64,000 bases of DNA from Marmoricola sp. Leaf446 (GTDB taxonomy: Bacteria > Actinomycetota > Actinomycetes > Propionibacteriales > Nocardioidaceae), in NCBI RefSeq assembly GCF_001424755.1, contig NZ_LMRF01000006.1:157606-221605 (forward strand). The letters are read 5' to 3'. The position numbers and the translations under genes were made by a program. Of this stretch, positions 55,502 through 63,298 are shown one piece after another (within the stretch, counting starts at the first letter, position 1; each line of letters starts with the position of its first letter). Under the pieces are notes generated by a model, which was not told where the DNA came from, did no database searches, and saw nothing but the letters and a program-made list of their open reading frames with translations.

Positions 55502-56221
55502 TCAGCCCCTGGTCGCGAGCGTGGCGGCCTCGACCAGCGCCCGAAAGAGCTGCGCGTCGCCGTGGACCTCGGGGTGCCACTGCACGCCGACCCAGAAGTC
55601 GTCGCCGGGCCGCTCGACGGCCTCGACGGTGCCGTCGTCGGCCCAGGCGACCGGGGTGAGGCCCGGGTGGGTGGCCACGGCCTGGTGGTGGTGGCACCGT
55701 ACGCCGGTCCGCTCGGCGCCCAGCAGGTCCGCGAGCCGGCTCCCGGGCTGCAGCCGCACCTCGACCGCGCCGAAGCCGTCGCCGCCCGGGTCGTGCGCCG
55801 GCGTGCCGGTGACCTCGGGCAGGTGCTGCACCAGAGACCCGCCGGCCGCCACCGACATCACCTGCATGCCCCGGCAGACCCCCAGGACGGGCAGGCCGCG
55901 CTCCTCGGCTGCCGTCAGCAGGGCCAGCTCCCAGGCGTCGCGGTCGCGCCGGGGCGGACCGGTCGCCGGGTGCGGCGCCTCGTCGTACAGGCTCGGCTCG
56001 ACGTCGGCGCCACCGGAGACCACGAGGGCGTCGAGCCGGGCCACGACGGCCTCGGCCGCCGCGGCGTACGGCAGCGTGGGCGGGAGCAGCACCGGCACGC
56101 CCCCGGCCACCTCGACGGCGCGGGCGTAGGAGGACGGGAGCAGGTCGGCGGACTGGTCCCAGACCCCCCACCGCGCGGGTTCGCGGTAGGTGGTGAGCCC
56201 GACGAGCGGCGCGGTCGTCAT
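55502..56221 (-). CDS. Gamma-glutamyl-gamma-aminobutyrate hydrolase-type class I glutamine amidotransferase
   Basis: This 239-residue PuuD-like hydrolase has nucleophile Cys in VLGVCRGMQVMSV near 113-125 and catalytic His-Glu in WVGVQWHPEVHGD near 210. LVVSGGADVEPSLYDE near 66-81 is the family signature. It should release GABA and glutamate at the end of the gamma-glutamyl polyamine route. The ATG shares a base with the SDR stop. It is the last gene of a four-gene operon. Confidence 0.9.
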   Translation of the reverse strand: MTTAPLVGLTTYREPARWGVWDQSADLLPSSYARAVEVAGGVPVLLPPTLPYAAAAEAVVARLDALVVSGGADVEPSLYDEAPHPATGPPRRDRDAWELALLTAAEERGLPVLGVCRGMQVMSVAAGGSLVQHLPEVTGTPAHDPGGDGFGAVEVRLQPGSRLADLLGAERTGVRCHHHQAVATHPGLTPVAWADDGTVEAVERPGDDFWVGVQWHPEVHGDAQLFRALVEAATLATRG

Positions 56222-57000
56222 CAGACCGGCGTGACGTAGGCCCCGCTGATGCCGCCGTCCACGAGGAACGTCGAGGCGGTCATGAAGCTGGACTCGTCGG
56301 AGGCGAGGAAGAGCACGGCGTTGGCCATCTCCTCGGGCTCGCCGAACCGGCCCATCGGCACGTGCACCAGCCGGCGCGCGGCGCGCTCGGCGTCGCTGGC
56401 GAACAGCTCTTGCAGCAGCGGGGTGTTGACCGGTCCGGGGCACAGCGCGTTGACGCGCACGCCCTGGCGCGCGAACTGCACGCCGAGCTCGCGGCTCATC
56501 GACAGCACGCCGCCCTTGGAGGCGGAGTAGGAGATCTGGCTGGTGGCCGCGCCCATGACCGCGACGAAGGAGGCGGTGTTGATGATCGAGCCCTTGCCCT
56601 GCTCGATCATGTGGGGCAGCGCGGCCTTGCAGCACAGGTAGACGCTGGTCAGGTTGACCTCCTGCACCTTGCGCCAGGCCTCGAGGTCGGTGGTGAGGAT
56701 GGAGTCGTCCTCCGGCGGGGAGATGCCGGCGTTGTTGAAGGCGACGTCGACCGAGCCGTAGGTGTCCTTGGCCGTCTGGAACAGCGCGTCGACCTGCTCG
56801 GCGTCGGTGACGTCGACGTGGACGAAGCTCAGCAGGTCGGTGCCGCCGAGCTGGCCCACGACCTCGTGGCCGCGCTGGTCGTCGAGGTCGCCGATGACGA
56901 CCTTGGCACCCTCCTCGACGAACCGCTTCACGGTCGCCAGGCCGATGCCGCTGCAGCCGCCCGTGACGACGGCGACCTTGCCGTCGAGACGTCCCGCCAT
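56221..57000 (-). CDS. SDR-family oxidoreductase
   Basis: This 259-residue classical SDR has the NAD-binding TGGCSGIG near 14-21, NNAGIS near 90, and catalytic Ser/Tyr/Lys in NTASF and YSASKGG near 158-164. It ends GGISGAYVTPV. It lies between the aldehyde dehydrogenase and PuuD-like genes. This is a combination seen in actinobacterial polyamine operons in which the SDR's step is undefined. The ATG has a GAGGAG site. Confidence 0.9.
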   Translation of the reverse strand: MAGRLDGKVAVVTGGCSGIGLATVKRFVEEGAKVVIGDLDDQRGHEVVGQLGGTDLLSFVHVDVTDAEQVDALFQTAKDTYGSVDVAFNNAGISPPEDDSILTTDLEAWRKVQEVNLTSVYLCCKAALPHMIEQGKGSIINTASFVAVMGAATSQISYSASKGGVLSMSRELGVQFARQGVRVNALCPGPVNTPLLQELFASDAERAARRLVHVPMGRFGEPEEMANAVLFLASDESSFMTASTFLVDGGISGAYVTPV

Positions 57001-57063
57001 GTGGTGCTCCTCCCCCGACCGTCCCCGGTCGAGTCTCGTGGTCCCCTCGCACGGAGGGGTCGG

Positions 57064-58425
57064 TCAGTAGCTGATGAAGACGTTCTTGGTCTCGGTGAAC
57101 GCCTCGGGGGCGTCCGGACCGAGCTCGCGGCCGAGGCCGGACTGCTTGAAGCCGCCGAAGGGCGTCCAGTAGCGCACCGCCGAGTGGCTGTTGACGCTGA
57201 GGTTGCCGGACTCCACGCCGCGGGCCACGCGCAGCGCGCGGCCGACGTCGCGGGTGAAGATCGACCCGGAGAGGCCGTACTCGCTGTCGTTGGCCAGCGC
57301 CACCGCCTCGGCCTCGTCGTCGAAGGGCATCACCGCCACGACGGGTCCGAACACCTCCTCACGCCACACCGGCTCGGCGACGTCGTGGCTGAGCACGACC
57401 GTCGGCGGCACCCAGAAGCCCGGCAGGTCGGGCACGTCGCCGGTGAAGGCCACCTCGCGGGCGCCGTCGACGTAGCCCTGCACCCGCTGCTGCTGGGTGG
57501 CCGAGATCAGCGGCCCCATCTCGCTGTCGGGGTCCTCGCCGGGGTGGGTGACCCGCATGCCGCGGACCGCGGTCTCCAGACGTCCCAGGAACTCGTCGTA
57601 CGCCGAGCGCTGCACCAGGATCCGCGAGCGGGCGCAGCAGTCCTGGCCGGCGTTGTCGAACACGGCGTACGGCGCGCTGGCGGCCGCCGCGGCGAGGTCG
57701 GCGTCGTCGAAGACGATGTTGGCGCTCTTGCCGCCCAGCTCCAGGGTCACCCGCTTGACCTGGTCGGCGGCGCCGGCCATGACCTGCTTGCCGACCCGCG
57801 TGGAGCCGGTGAAGCAGACCTTGCGCACCAGCGGGTGGGTCACGAACCGCTCCCCCACGACCGGCCCCTCGCCGGGCAGGACCGTGAGCACGCCCTCGGG
57901 CAGGCCGGCCTCGCGGGCCAGCTCGCCGATCCGGATAGCGGTCAGCGGGGTCAGCTCGGCGGGCTTGAGCACCACGGTGTTGCCCGCGGCCAGCGCCGGG
58001 GCCGTCCCCCAGGCCAGGATCGGCATCGGGAAGTTCCAGGGCACGATGATGCCGACCACGCCGAGCGGCTCGTGGAAGGTGACGTCGATGCCGCCCTCGA
58101 CAGGGATCTGGCGGCCGTGCAGCCGCTCCGGGGCGGCGCTGTAGTAGTTGAGGCAGTCGCGGACGTTGCCGGCCTCCCAGCGGGCGTTGCCCAGGGTGTG
58201 CCCGGCGTTGCGCACCTCGAGCGCGGCCAGCTCCTCGACGTGGGCGTCGACCACGGCGGCGAAGGCCCGCAGCAACCGGGCGCGCTCGCCCGGGGAGACC
58301 GCGCGCCAGGAGGCGAACGCCTCGTGCGCCCGCTCGATCGCGGCGTCGGTGGCGGCCAGGTCGGCCATCTCGACCTCGGTCACCGCCTCGGCGGTGGTGG
58401 GGTCGACCACGGTGTAGGTGGACAT
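57064..58425 (-). CDS. Aldehyde dehydrogenase (PuuC-like)
   Basis: This 453-residue NAD(P)-dependent dehydrogenase has the catalytic Cys in NAGQDCCARSR near 262 and Glu in VTLELGGKSANIVF near 225. GSTRVGKQVM (cofactor) and PFGGFKQSGLGRELG near the end are present. It should oxidise gamma-glutamyl-gamma-aminobutyraldehyde, consistent with its neighbours. The ATG is preceded by AGGAGCG. It is 57 bases downstream of the glutamine-synthetase-like gene. Confidence 0.92.
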   Translation of the reverse strand: MSTYTVVDPTTAEAVTEVEMADLAATDAAIERAHEAFASWRAVSPGERARLLRAFAAVVDAHVEELAALEVRNAGHTLGNARWEAGNVRDCLNYYSAAPERLHGRQIPVEGGIDVTFHEPLGVVGIIVPWNFPMPILAWGTAPALAAGNTVVLKPAELTPLTAIRIGELAREAGLPEGVLTVLPGEGPVVGERFVTHPLVRKVCFTGSTRVGKQVMAGAADQVKRVTLELGGKSANIVFDDADLAAAAASAPYAVFDNAGQDCCARSRILVQRSAYDEFLGRLETAVRGMRVTHPGEDPDSEMGPLISATQQQRVQGYVDGAREVAFTGDVPDLPGFWVPPTVVLSHDVAEPVWREEVFGPVVAVMPFDDEAEAVALANDSEYGLSGSIFTRDVGRALRVARGVESGNLSVNSHSAVRYWTPFGGFKQSGLGRELGPDAPEAFTETKNVFISY

Positions 58426-58482
58426 GCGGGCGCTCCTGCGGTGCGTGGTGGTGCGGGCGGTGAGGCGGTCCCGAGCGCCTCG

Positions 58483-59847
58483 CTACATGCGCTCGAAGCT
58501 GCGGCGGCGCTCCCAGTCGGTGACGGCCGACTCGAACGCGGCCAGCTCGACGTCGGCCATGTTGGTGTAATGCTCCACCACGTCCTCGCCGAGCGTGCGC
58601 CGGGTCAGCTCGGAGGTGGCGAACGCCTCACGCGCGGCTCGCAGCGTGCGCGGCACGGTCGGCTTGCCCGAGGTGTAGGCGTTGCCCTCGGTCGGGTCCT
58701 CCAGCTCCAGCCCGCGCTCGATGCCGTCCAGGCCGCAGGCCAGCATCGCGGCGATCGCGAGGTAGGGGTTGACGTCGCCGCCGGGCACGCGGTTCTCCAT
58801 CCGGGCGCCGGCTCCGTGGCCCACCAGCCGCACCGCGCAGGTGCGGTTGTCCTCGCCCCACGCGATCGCGGTCGGGGCGAAGGAGCCGTCGGCGAAGCGC
58901 TTGTAGGAGTTCACGTTGGGGGCGTAGAGCAGCGTGAAGTCGGCCAGCCCGTCGAGGATGCCCGCCACGAAGGAGTCGTAGAGCGGCGTACGGGCCCCGG
59001 CCTCGTCGTCCCAGAAGACGATCTCGCCGTCGAGGCCGCGCAGCGAGAGGTGGATGTGGCAGGAGTTGCCCTCGCGCTCGTCGTACTTCGCCATGAAGGT
59101 CAGCGACTGGCCGTGCAGCGCGGCGACCTCCTTGGCCACGGTCTTGTAGACCGCGTGGTTGTCGGCGGTCTCCATCACCTCGGCGAACAGGAACCCGATC
59201 TCGTGCTGGCCCAGGTTGCACTCGCCCTTGGCGCTCTCCACGTCCAGCCCCGCGGCGTACATCGTGTTGCGGATGTCGCGCAGCAGCGGCTCGACCCGCG
59301 TGGTGCCGAGGATCGAGTAGTCGACGTTGTACTGGTTGACCGGTGTCAGCCCGGTGTAGTTGAGCCGGCTCGCCTGCTCGTAGGTGTCGTCGAACGCGAT
59401 GAACTCCAGCTCGGTGCCCGCCACCGCGCCCCAGCCGCTCCCGGCCGCCTTGTCGATCTGCTTCTTCAGGATCGAGCGCGGGCTCTGCACCACCGGAGAG
59501 CCGTCGGGCCAGGCCAGGTCGCACTGGATCAGCGCGGTCGCGGGCAGGTGCGGCAGCAGCCGGATGGTGTCGTAGTCGATGACGAACTCCATGTCGCCGT
59601 ACCCCCGCTCCCACGAGGTGATGGCGTAGCCCTCGACGGTGTTCATGTCGATGTCGACGCCGAGCAGGTAGTTGCAGCCCTCGGTGCCGTGCCCGAGCAC
59701 CTGGTCGCGGAAGTACGCCGCGTGCAGCCGCTTGCCCTGCAACCGGCCCTGCATGTCGGTGAAGGCCACCACGACCGTGTCGATGGTGCCCGCGTCGATC
59801 CGGGTGACGAGGTCCTCGGTGGACAGGTGCCGGTCGTTGCGGGTCAT
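58483..59847 (-). CDS. Glutamine synthetase-like gamma-glutamylpolyamine ligase
   Basis: This 454-residue type I glutamine synthetase fold protein has GTELEFIAF near 143-151, CNLGQHEIGFLF near 215 and NSCHIHLSL near 265. It also has NSYKRFADGSFAPTAIAWGEDNR (shown in parts: NSYKRF, APTAIAWG) and RMENRVPGGDVNPYLAIAA. The adenylylation Tyr loop of true GlnA is absent. This and the neighbouring genes point to gamma-glutamylation of polyamines or amines (PuuA/GlnA3-like) rather than ammonia assimilation. It is the first gene of the operon, with a GGAGA site. Confidence 0.9.
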   Translation of the reverse strand: MTRNDRHLSTEDLVTRIDAGTIDTVVVAFTDMQGRLQGKRLHAAYFRDQVLGHGTEGCNYLLGVDIDMNTVEGYAITSWERGYGDMEFVIDYDTIRLLPHLPATALIQCDLAWPDGSPVVQSPRSILKKQIDKAAGSGWGAVAGTELEFIAFDDTYEQASRLNYTGLTPVNQYNVDYSILGTTRVEPLLRDIRNTMYAAGLDVESAKGECNLGQHEIGFLFAEVMETADNHAVYKTVAKEVAALHGQSLTFMAKYDEREGNSCHIHLSLRGLDGEIVFWDDEAGARTPLYDSFVAGILDGLADFTLLYAPNVNSYKRFADGSFAPTAIAWGEDNRTCAVRLVGHGAGARMENRVPGGDVNPYLAIAAMLACGLDGIERGLELEDPTEGNAYTSGKPTVPRTLRAAREAFATSELTRRTLGEDVVEHYTNMADVELAAFESAVTDWERRRSFERM

Positions 59848-60071
59848 GGGGTCTCCGTGTCGTCAGGGTGGTCGGTCCCGGCGGGACCGAGCCGTCGTGG
59901 GCGCCCGAGCACGCACGGTGGTGGTCGAACTCTGCTGCCACGACGGGGTGATGTCGACCCCGGCCCGCCGTCCTCACGGATCTCGGCGTTCCCAGGACGA
60001 CATGATGTCCGATTTGTCATAGTCATCGGTGGGCGCGCACCGGGCGCGCCCGTCTCCCCCGGAGGACCACC
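59848..60071. promoter_or_regulatory. Divergent promoter region of the polyamine operon
   Basis: This 224-base gap contains an A/T-richer island at about 60001-60028 (CATGATGTCC, GATTTGTCAT, AGTCATC) with repeated TGTC/GTCAT words, a plausible operator. It must hold promoters for glnA-like (minus) and the secreted-protein gene (plus). No clear -10/-35 pair could be assigned. Confidence 0.4.
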
Positions 60072-60686
60072 ATGAGCCACACCCTCACCCGCCTGGCGGC
60101 AGCCGGCGCCCTGACCGCGCTCGTCCTGGGTGGCGCTGCCGCCCCGGCCCTGGCCGACGACGCCCCCGCCCCCGCGCCGACCTGCGACGTCGCGGCCCTG
60201 ACCGCGGGCGTCGACGCCGCGGGCGTCACCGCCCGCGCCGCCCAGAAGGCCTTCACCGAGCACACCCGCGGCACCGCCCACCAGCAGGCAGACCGCCACC
60301 GCGCCACGCAGGCGCGCGAGTCCCGCGACGCCGCCAAGGCCGCCCGCGACGCGGCTCGCGAGGCGGCCCGCACCAAGGGCGCCGAGGGCCGGGCGGCGCG
60401 CGACGCCGCCCGCGCCGCCGCAGCGAAGGCGAAGGCCGAGGCCCGCGAGGCCGCCACCGCCAAGCGCGCCAGCGACCGCCAGCTCCAGGCCGCCGTCAAG
60501 GTCGAGCGGGCCCGGCTCAAGGCCGTCTGGGACACCGCGAAGAAGGCGCTGCACACCGCGCAGGACGCGCTCGAGGACTGCGCCCCGGCCACCGCCCCGG
60601 CCGCGACCCCCGCCCCCGTCGTCCCGGTCCCGGTGCCTCCGGGCGCGGGCGCACCCCCCACCAGCACCCAGCCGATCGCCCCCTGA
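60072..60686 (+). CDS. Secreted Ala/Arg-rich helical protein
   Basis: This 204-residue protein has a signal peptide (basic start, Ala/Leu core, cleavage near APALA-DD at 28). A long charged alpha-helical region (about 55-165) is built of Ala, Arg, Lys and Asp/Glu and looks like a coiled coil. The tail (170-204) is Pro/Ala-rich. Cys39 and Cys169 could form a disulfide. No homologue with known function is recognised; low-complexity composition limits inference. GGAGGACC precedes the ATG. Confidence 0.75.
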   Translation: MSHTLTRLAAAGALTALVLGGAAAPALADDAPAPAPTCDVAALTAGVDAAGVTARAAQKAFTEHTRGTAHQQADRHRATQARESRDAAKAARDAAREAARTKGAEGRAARDAARAAAAKAKAEAREAATAKRASDRQLQAAVKVERARLKAVWDTAKKALHTAQDALEDCAPATAPAATPAPVVPVPVPPGAGAPPTSTQPIAP

Positions 60687-60735
60687 GCACCGCAGCACAC
60701 GAACCAGCTCCCGGGGACGACACAGCCCGGACACG

Positions 60736-60772
60736 ACGCAGCCCCCGGCCACGAGATGGCCGGGGGCTGCGT
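60736..60772. terminator. Bidirectional terminator hairpin
   Basis: Perfect 16-base arms (ACGCAGCCCCCGGCCA and its complement) flank a five-base loop. It lies between the secreted-protein gene and the convergent sigA. Confidence 0.9.
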
Positions 60773-60790
60773 GCGTCGGTGCGGGAGGAC

Positions 60791-61987
60791 TCAGTCGAGG
60801 TAGTCGCGCAGCACCTGCGAGCGGCTCGGGTGGCGCAGCTTGGACATCGTCTTGGACTCGATCTGACGGATGCGCTCACGCGTCACGCCGTAGACCTTGC
60901 CGATCTCGTCGAGGGTCTTCGGCTGGCCGTCGGTGAGGCCGAAGCGCATCGAGACCACGCCGGCCTCACGCTCGGAGAGGGTGTCGAGCACGGCGTGCAG
61001 CTGCTCCTGGAGCAGCGTGAAGGACACCGCGTCGGCCGGGACGATGGCCTCGGAGTCCTCGATGAGGTCACCGAACTCCGAGTCGCCGTCCTCGCCCAGG
61101 GGCGTGTGCAGCGAGATCGGCTCGCGGCCGTACTTCTGCACCTCGATGACCTTCTCGGGGGTCATGTCGAGCTCCTTGGCGAGCTCCTCGGGCGTGGGCT
61201 CGCGACCCAGGTCCTGCAGCATCTGCCGCTGGACGCGGGCCAGCTTGTTGATGACCTCGACCATGTGCACCGGGATCCGGATGGTGCGGGCCTGGTCGGC
61301 CATGGCGCGGGTGATGGCTTGCCGGATCCACCAGGTGGCGTACGTCGAGAACTTGTAGCCCTTGGTGTAGTCGAACTTCTCGACCGCGCGGATCAGGCCG
61401 AGGTTGCCCTCCTGGATGAGGTCGAGGAAGAGCATGCCGCGTCCTGTGTAGCGCTTGGCCAGCGAGACCACGAGGCGCAGGTTGGCCTCGAGCAGGTGGT
61501 TCTTGGCGCGACGGCCGTCCTGGCAGATCCACTCCAGCTCTTCGTGGACCTTGGGCGTGATCTTGCCGCCCTTGGCGAGCTTCTCCTCCGAGAACAGGCC
61601 GGCCTCGATGCGCTTGGCCAGCTCGACCTCCATCTCGGCGTTGAGGAGCGGGACCTTGCCGATCTGCTTGAGGTAGTCCTTGACCGGGTCGGCGGTGGCG
61701 CCGGCGACCATGACCTGCTGCTCGGGCTCGTCGGTCTCGTCGGCCGAGGAGACGATGAAGGTGGCGTCCTTCTCGTCCTCCTTGATGGAGGGGTCGTTCT
61801 TCACGTCCTTCTCGAACTGCTCGTCCGGGACGTCGGCGAGGAGACGCTTGCCGTCGGGTCCCACGGCGGCGGCCACGGCCTGGATCTGCTCAGCTGTCTT
61901 GGCCGGAGCCTTGGCGGCAGCCCGCTTGGCGGGGGCCTTCTTCGCCGCCGTCTTCTTGGCGGTCGAACTTGCTGAGGTAGGGGACAC
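60791..61987 (-). CDS. sigA: Principal RNA polymerase sigma factor
   Basis: This 398-residue group 1 sigma factor has a Lys/Ala/Pro-rich N-terminal tail (about 5-45) and region 1.2 ([16 protein letters not shown] near 102-117). Region 2 includes the -10 recognition helix [14 protein letters not shown] near 220-233, region 3 follows, and region 4.2 is [20 protein letters not shown] at the C-terminus. It directs housekeeping transcription, presumably from the NANNNT boxes noted in this window. The GTG start follows GGAGAG at 7 bases. A TTGACA lies upstream on the minus strand at 62059-62054. Confidence 0.97.
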   Translation of the reverse strand: MSPTSASSTAKKTAAKKAPAKRAAAKAPAKTAEQIQAVAAAVGPDGKRLLADVPDEQFEKDVKNDPSIKEDEKDATFIVSSADETDEPEQQVMVAGATADPVKDYLKQIGKVPLLNAEMEVELAKRIEAGLFSEEKLAKGGKITPKVHEELEWICQDGRRAKNHLLEANLRLVVSLAKRYTGRGMLFLDLIQEGNLGLIRAVEKFDYTKGYKFSTYATWWIRQAITRAMADQARTIRIPVHMVEVINKLARVQRQMLQDLGREPTPEELAKELDMTPEKVIEVQKYGREPISLHTPLGEDGDSEFGDLIEDSEAIVPADAVSFTLLQEQLHAVLDTLSEREAGVVSMRFGLTDGQPKTLDEIGKVYGVTRERIRQIESKTMSKLRHPSRSQVLRDYLD

Positions 61988-62177
61988 GAACCAACTCTCC
62001 AAAGCGTTCAGGGAATGTTCAGGAAATCGCGGAGGCGCGACTCGACCCGCTGGTGTCAATGACTCGGCTTCATCATGTCACGCCCCCCAAGGGATCCTGA
62101 AAACGGGAGGTGGGGCGCGACGCGACGTGCTATCCGGTGCGTGGGCGTCCGGGGAGACTGCCCGGCCGAGCGGGGTC

Positions 62178-62738
62178 CTACGCCTGGGCGGCGGCCTTCT
62201 TCTGCTTCTTGAACGCCCGCACCCGGGCCAGCGAGTCGGCGTCGACGACGTCGGCCACCGAGCGGTGCCCCTCCAACGCGTAGTCCCCCGCGACGTCCTC
62301 CCACCCCTCCGGCCGCACGCCGCACTGCTTGGCCAGCAGCGCCACGAAGATGCGCGCCTTCTGCTCGCCGAAGCCCGGCAGCGCCTTCACGCGACGGAGC
62401 AGCTCGCGGGCGTCGGCGGCCTCGTTCCACAGCCGGGCGGTGTCGCCGTCGTACTCCGAGACGACGATGCGGGCGACGTCCTGGATCTTGCCGGCCATCG
62501 ACCCGGGGAAGCGGTGCACCGCGGGCGGCTCGGCGACCATGCCGGCGAACTGCTCGGGGTCGGCAGCGGCCACCTCGGCCGGCTCCAGCGACCCGAAGCG
62601 CTCCAGCACCGTGGCCGGACCGGCGAAGGCCCGCTCCATCGGGAACTGCTGGTCGAGCAGCATGCCGGTGAGCAGCGCGAAGGGACTGTCCTCGAGCACC
62701 TGGTCGGCGTGGTCGTCGCCGGTGATGTGGATGGCCAT
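62178..62738 (-). CDS. HhH-GPD-type base-excision DNA glycosylase-like protein
   Basis: This 186-residue protein has an HhH-GPD core: LLTGMLLDQQFPMERAFAG near 22-40, the helix-hairpin-helix LPGFGEQKARIFVALL near 120-135 and an acidic residue region GDYA near 151. It is shorter than AlkA or EndoIII and lacks an Fe-S cluster. Actinobacterial proteins of this size are annotated as base excision repair proteins without known substrate. ATG 62738 has a CAGGAT box at 7 bases on the minus strand (62746-62751). Confidence 0.8.
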   Translation of the reverse strand: MAIHITGDDHADQVLEDSPFALLTGMLLDQQFPMERAFAGPATVLERFGSLEPAEVAAADPEQFAGMVAEPPAVHRFPGSMAGKIQDVARIVVSEYDGDTARLWNEAADARELLRRVKALPGFGEQKARIFVALLAKQCGVRPEGWEDVAGDYALEGHRSVADVVDADSLARVRAFKKQKKAAAQA

Positions 62739-62745
62739 GCCCGTC

Positions 62746-62751
62746 ATCCTG
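62746..62751 (-). promoter_or_regulatory. Leaderless -10 box (CAGGAT) for the glycosylase gene
   Basis: The minus strand reads CAGGAT 7 bases before ATG 62738, favouring it over ATG 62747. The divergent hypothetical gene has CAGGGT at 62804-62809, 6 bases before its GTG. Confidence 0.45.
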
Positions 62752-62815
62752 CCACCGGCCCGCAGCCTGTGGACGGGCGCCGACACCGACCGCGCGACCG
62801 GGGCAGGGTGGGCCG

Positions 62816-63298
62816 GTGAGCGACCCCTCCCCCGCCGACTCCCCGGCCCTCGCGCTCCCGCGGGCGCTGCTGCGCGCCGAGGCCCGTCGGAGCGTGACCG
62901 CGGCCGGGCGCCGCCGGCTGCTGCCCGCGCGCTGCCGGGTCGGTCGACCTGGCGGGCAGGCGGTGGAGCTGCCCGCGGAGGCCGACGCGTCCGACGCCGG
63001 CCTGCTGGCCGACCTGGTGGAGCGGGCGCTCGACGGGCTCGACCACCTCGCCCCGCCACCGGACGCGACCGGCCTCCCGGTGATCGCCTGGGTGGTGCGT
63101 TCGGGCGAGCTCCGGGCCGGCGACACCGACCTCGCCTGGGTGCGCGCGGCGCACAGCGGCTTCGCCCGGCACGGGCTGGTGCTGCCATGCTTCCTGGTCA
63201 TCGGCCGCCACGGCTGGGTCGACCTGCTCCACGAGGCCGGTCACGAGTGGTCCCGGGTGCGGTCCTCCCGGTCCGGCGGCGGGGCCGGACGGACCTAG
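62816..63298 (+). CDS. Hypothetical protein
   Basis: This 160-residue protein is not recognised. It has an Arg/Ala-rich first third, then a compact region with GLPVIAWVVRSGELRAGD and LVLPCFLVIGRHGWVDL that looks like an alpha/beta fold. The C-terminal tail is Ser/Gly/Arg-rich. No signal peptide is clear. The GTG start follows CAGGGT by 6 bases. Its stop overlaps the stop of the convergent GCS2-type gene by 3 bases. Confidence 0.65.
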   Translation: MSDPSPADSPALALPRALLRAEARRSVTAAGRRRLLPARCRVGRPGGQAVELPAEADASDAGLLADLVERALDGLDHLAPPPDATGLPVIAWVVRSGELRAGDTDLAWVRAAHSGFARHGLVLPCFLVIGRHGWVDLLHEAGHEWSRVRSSRSGGGAGRT

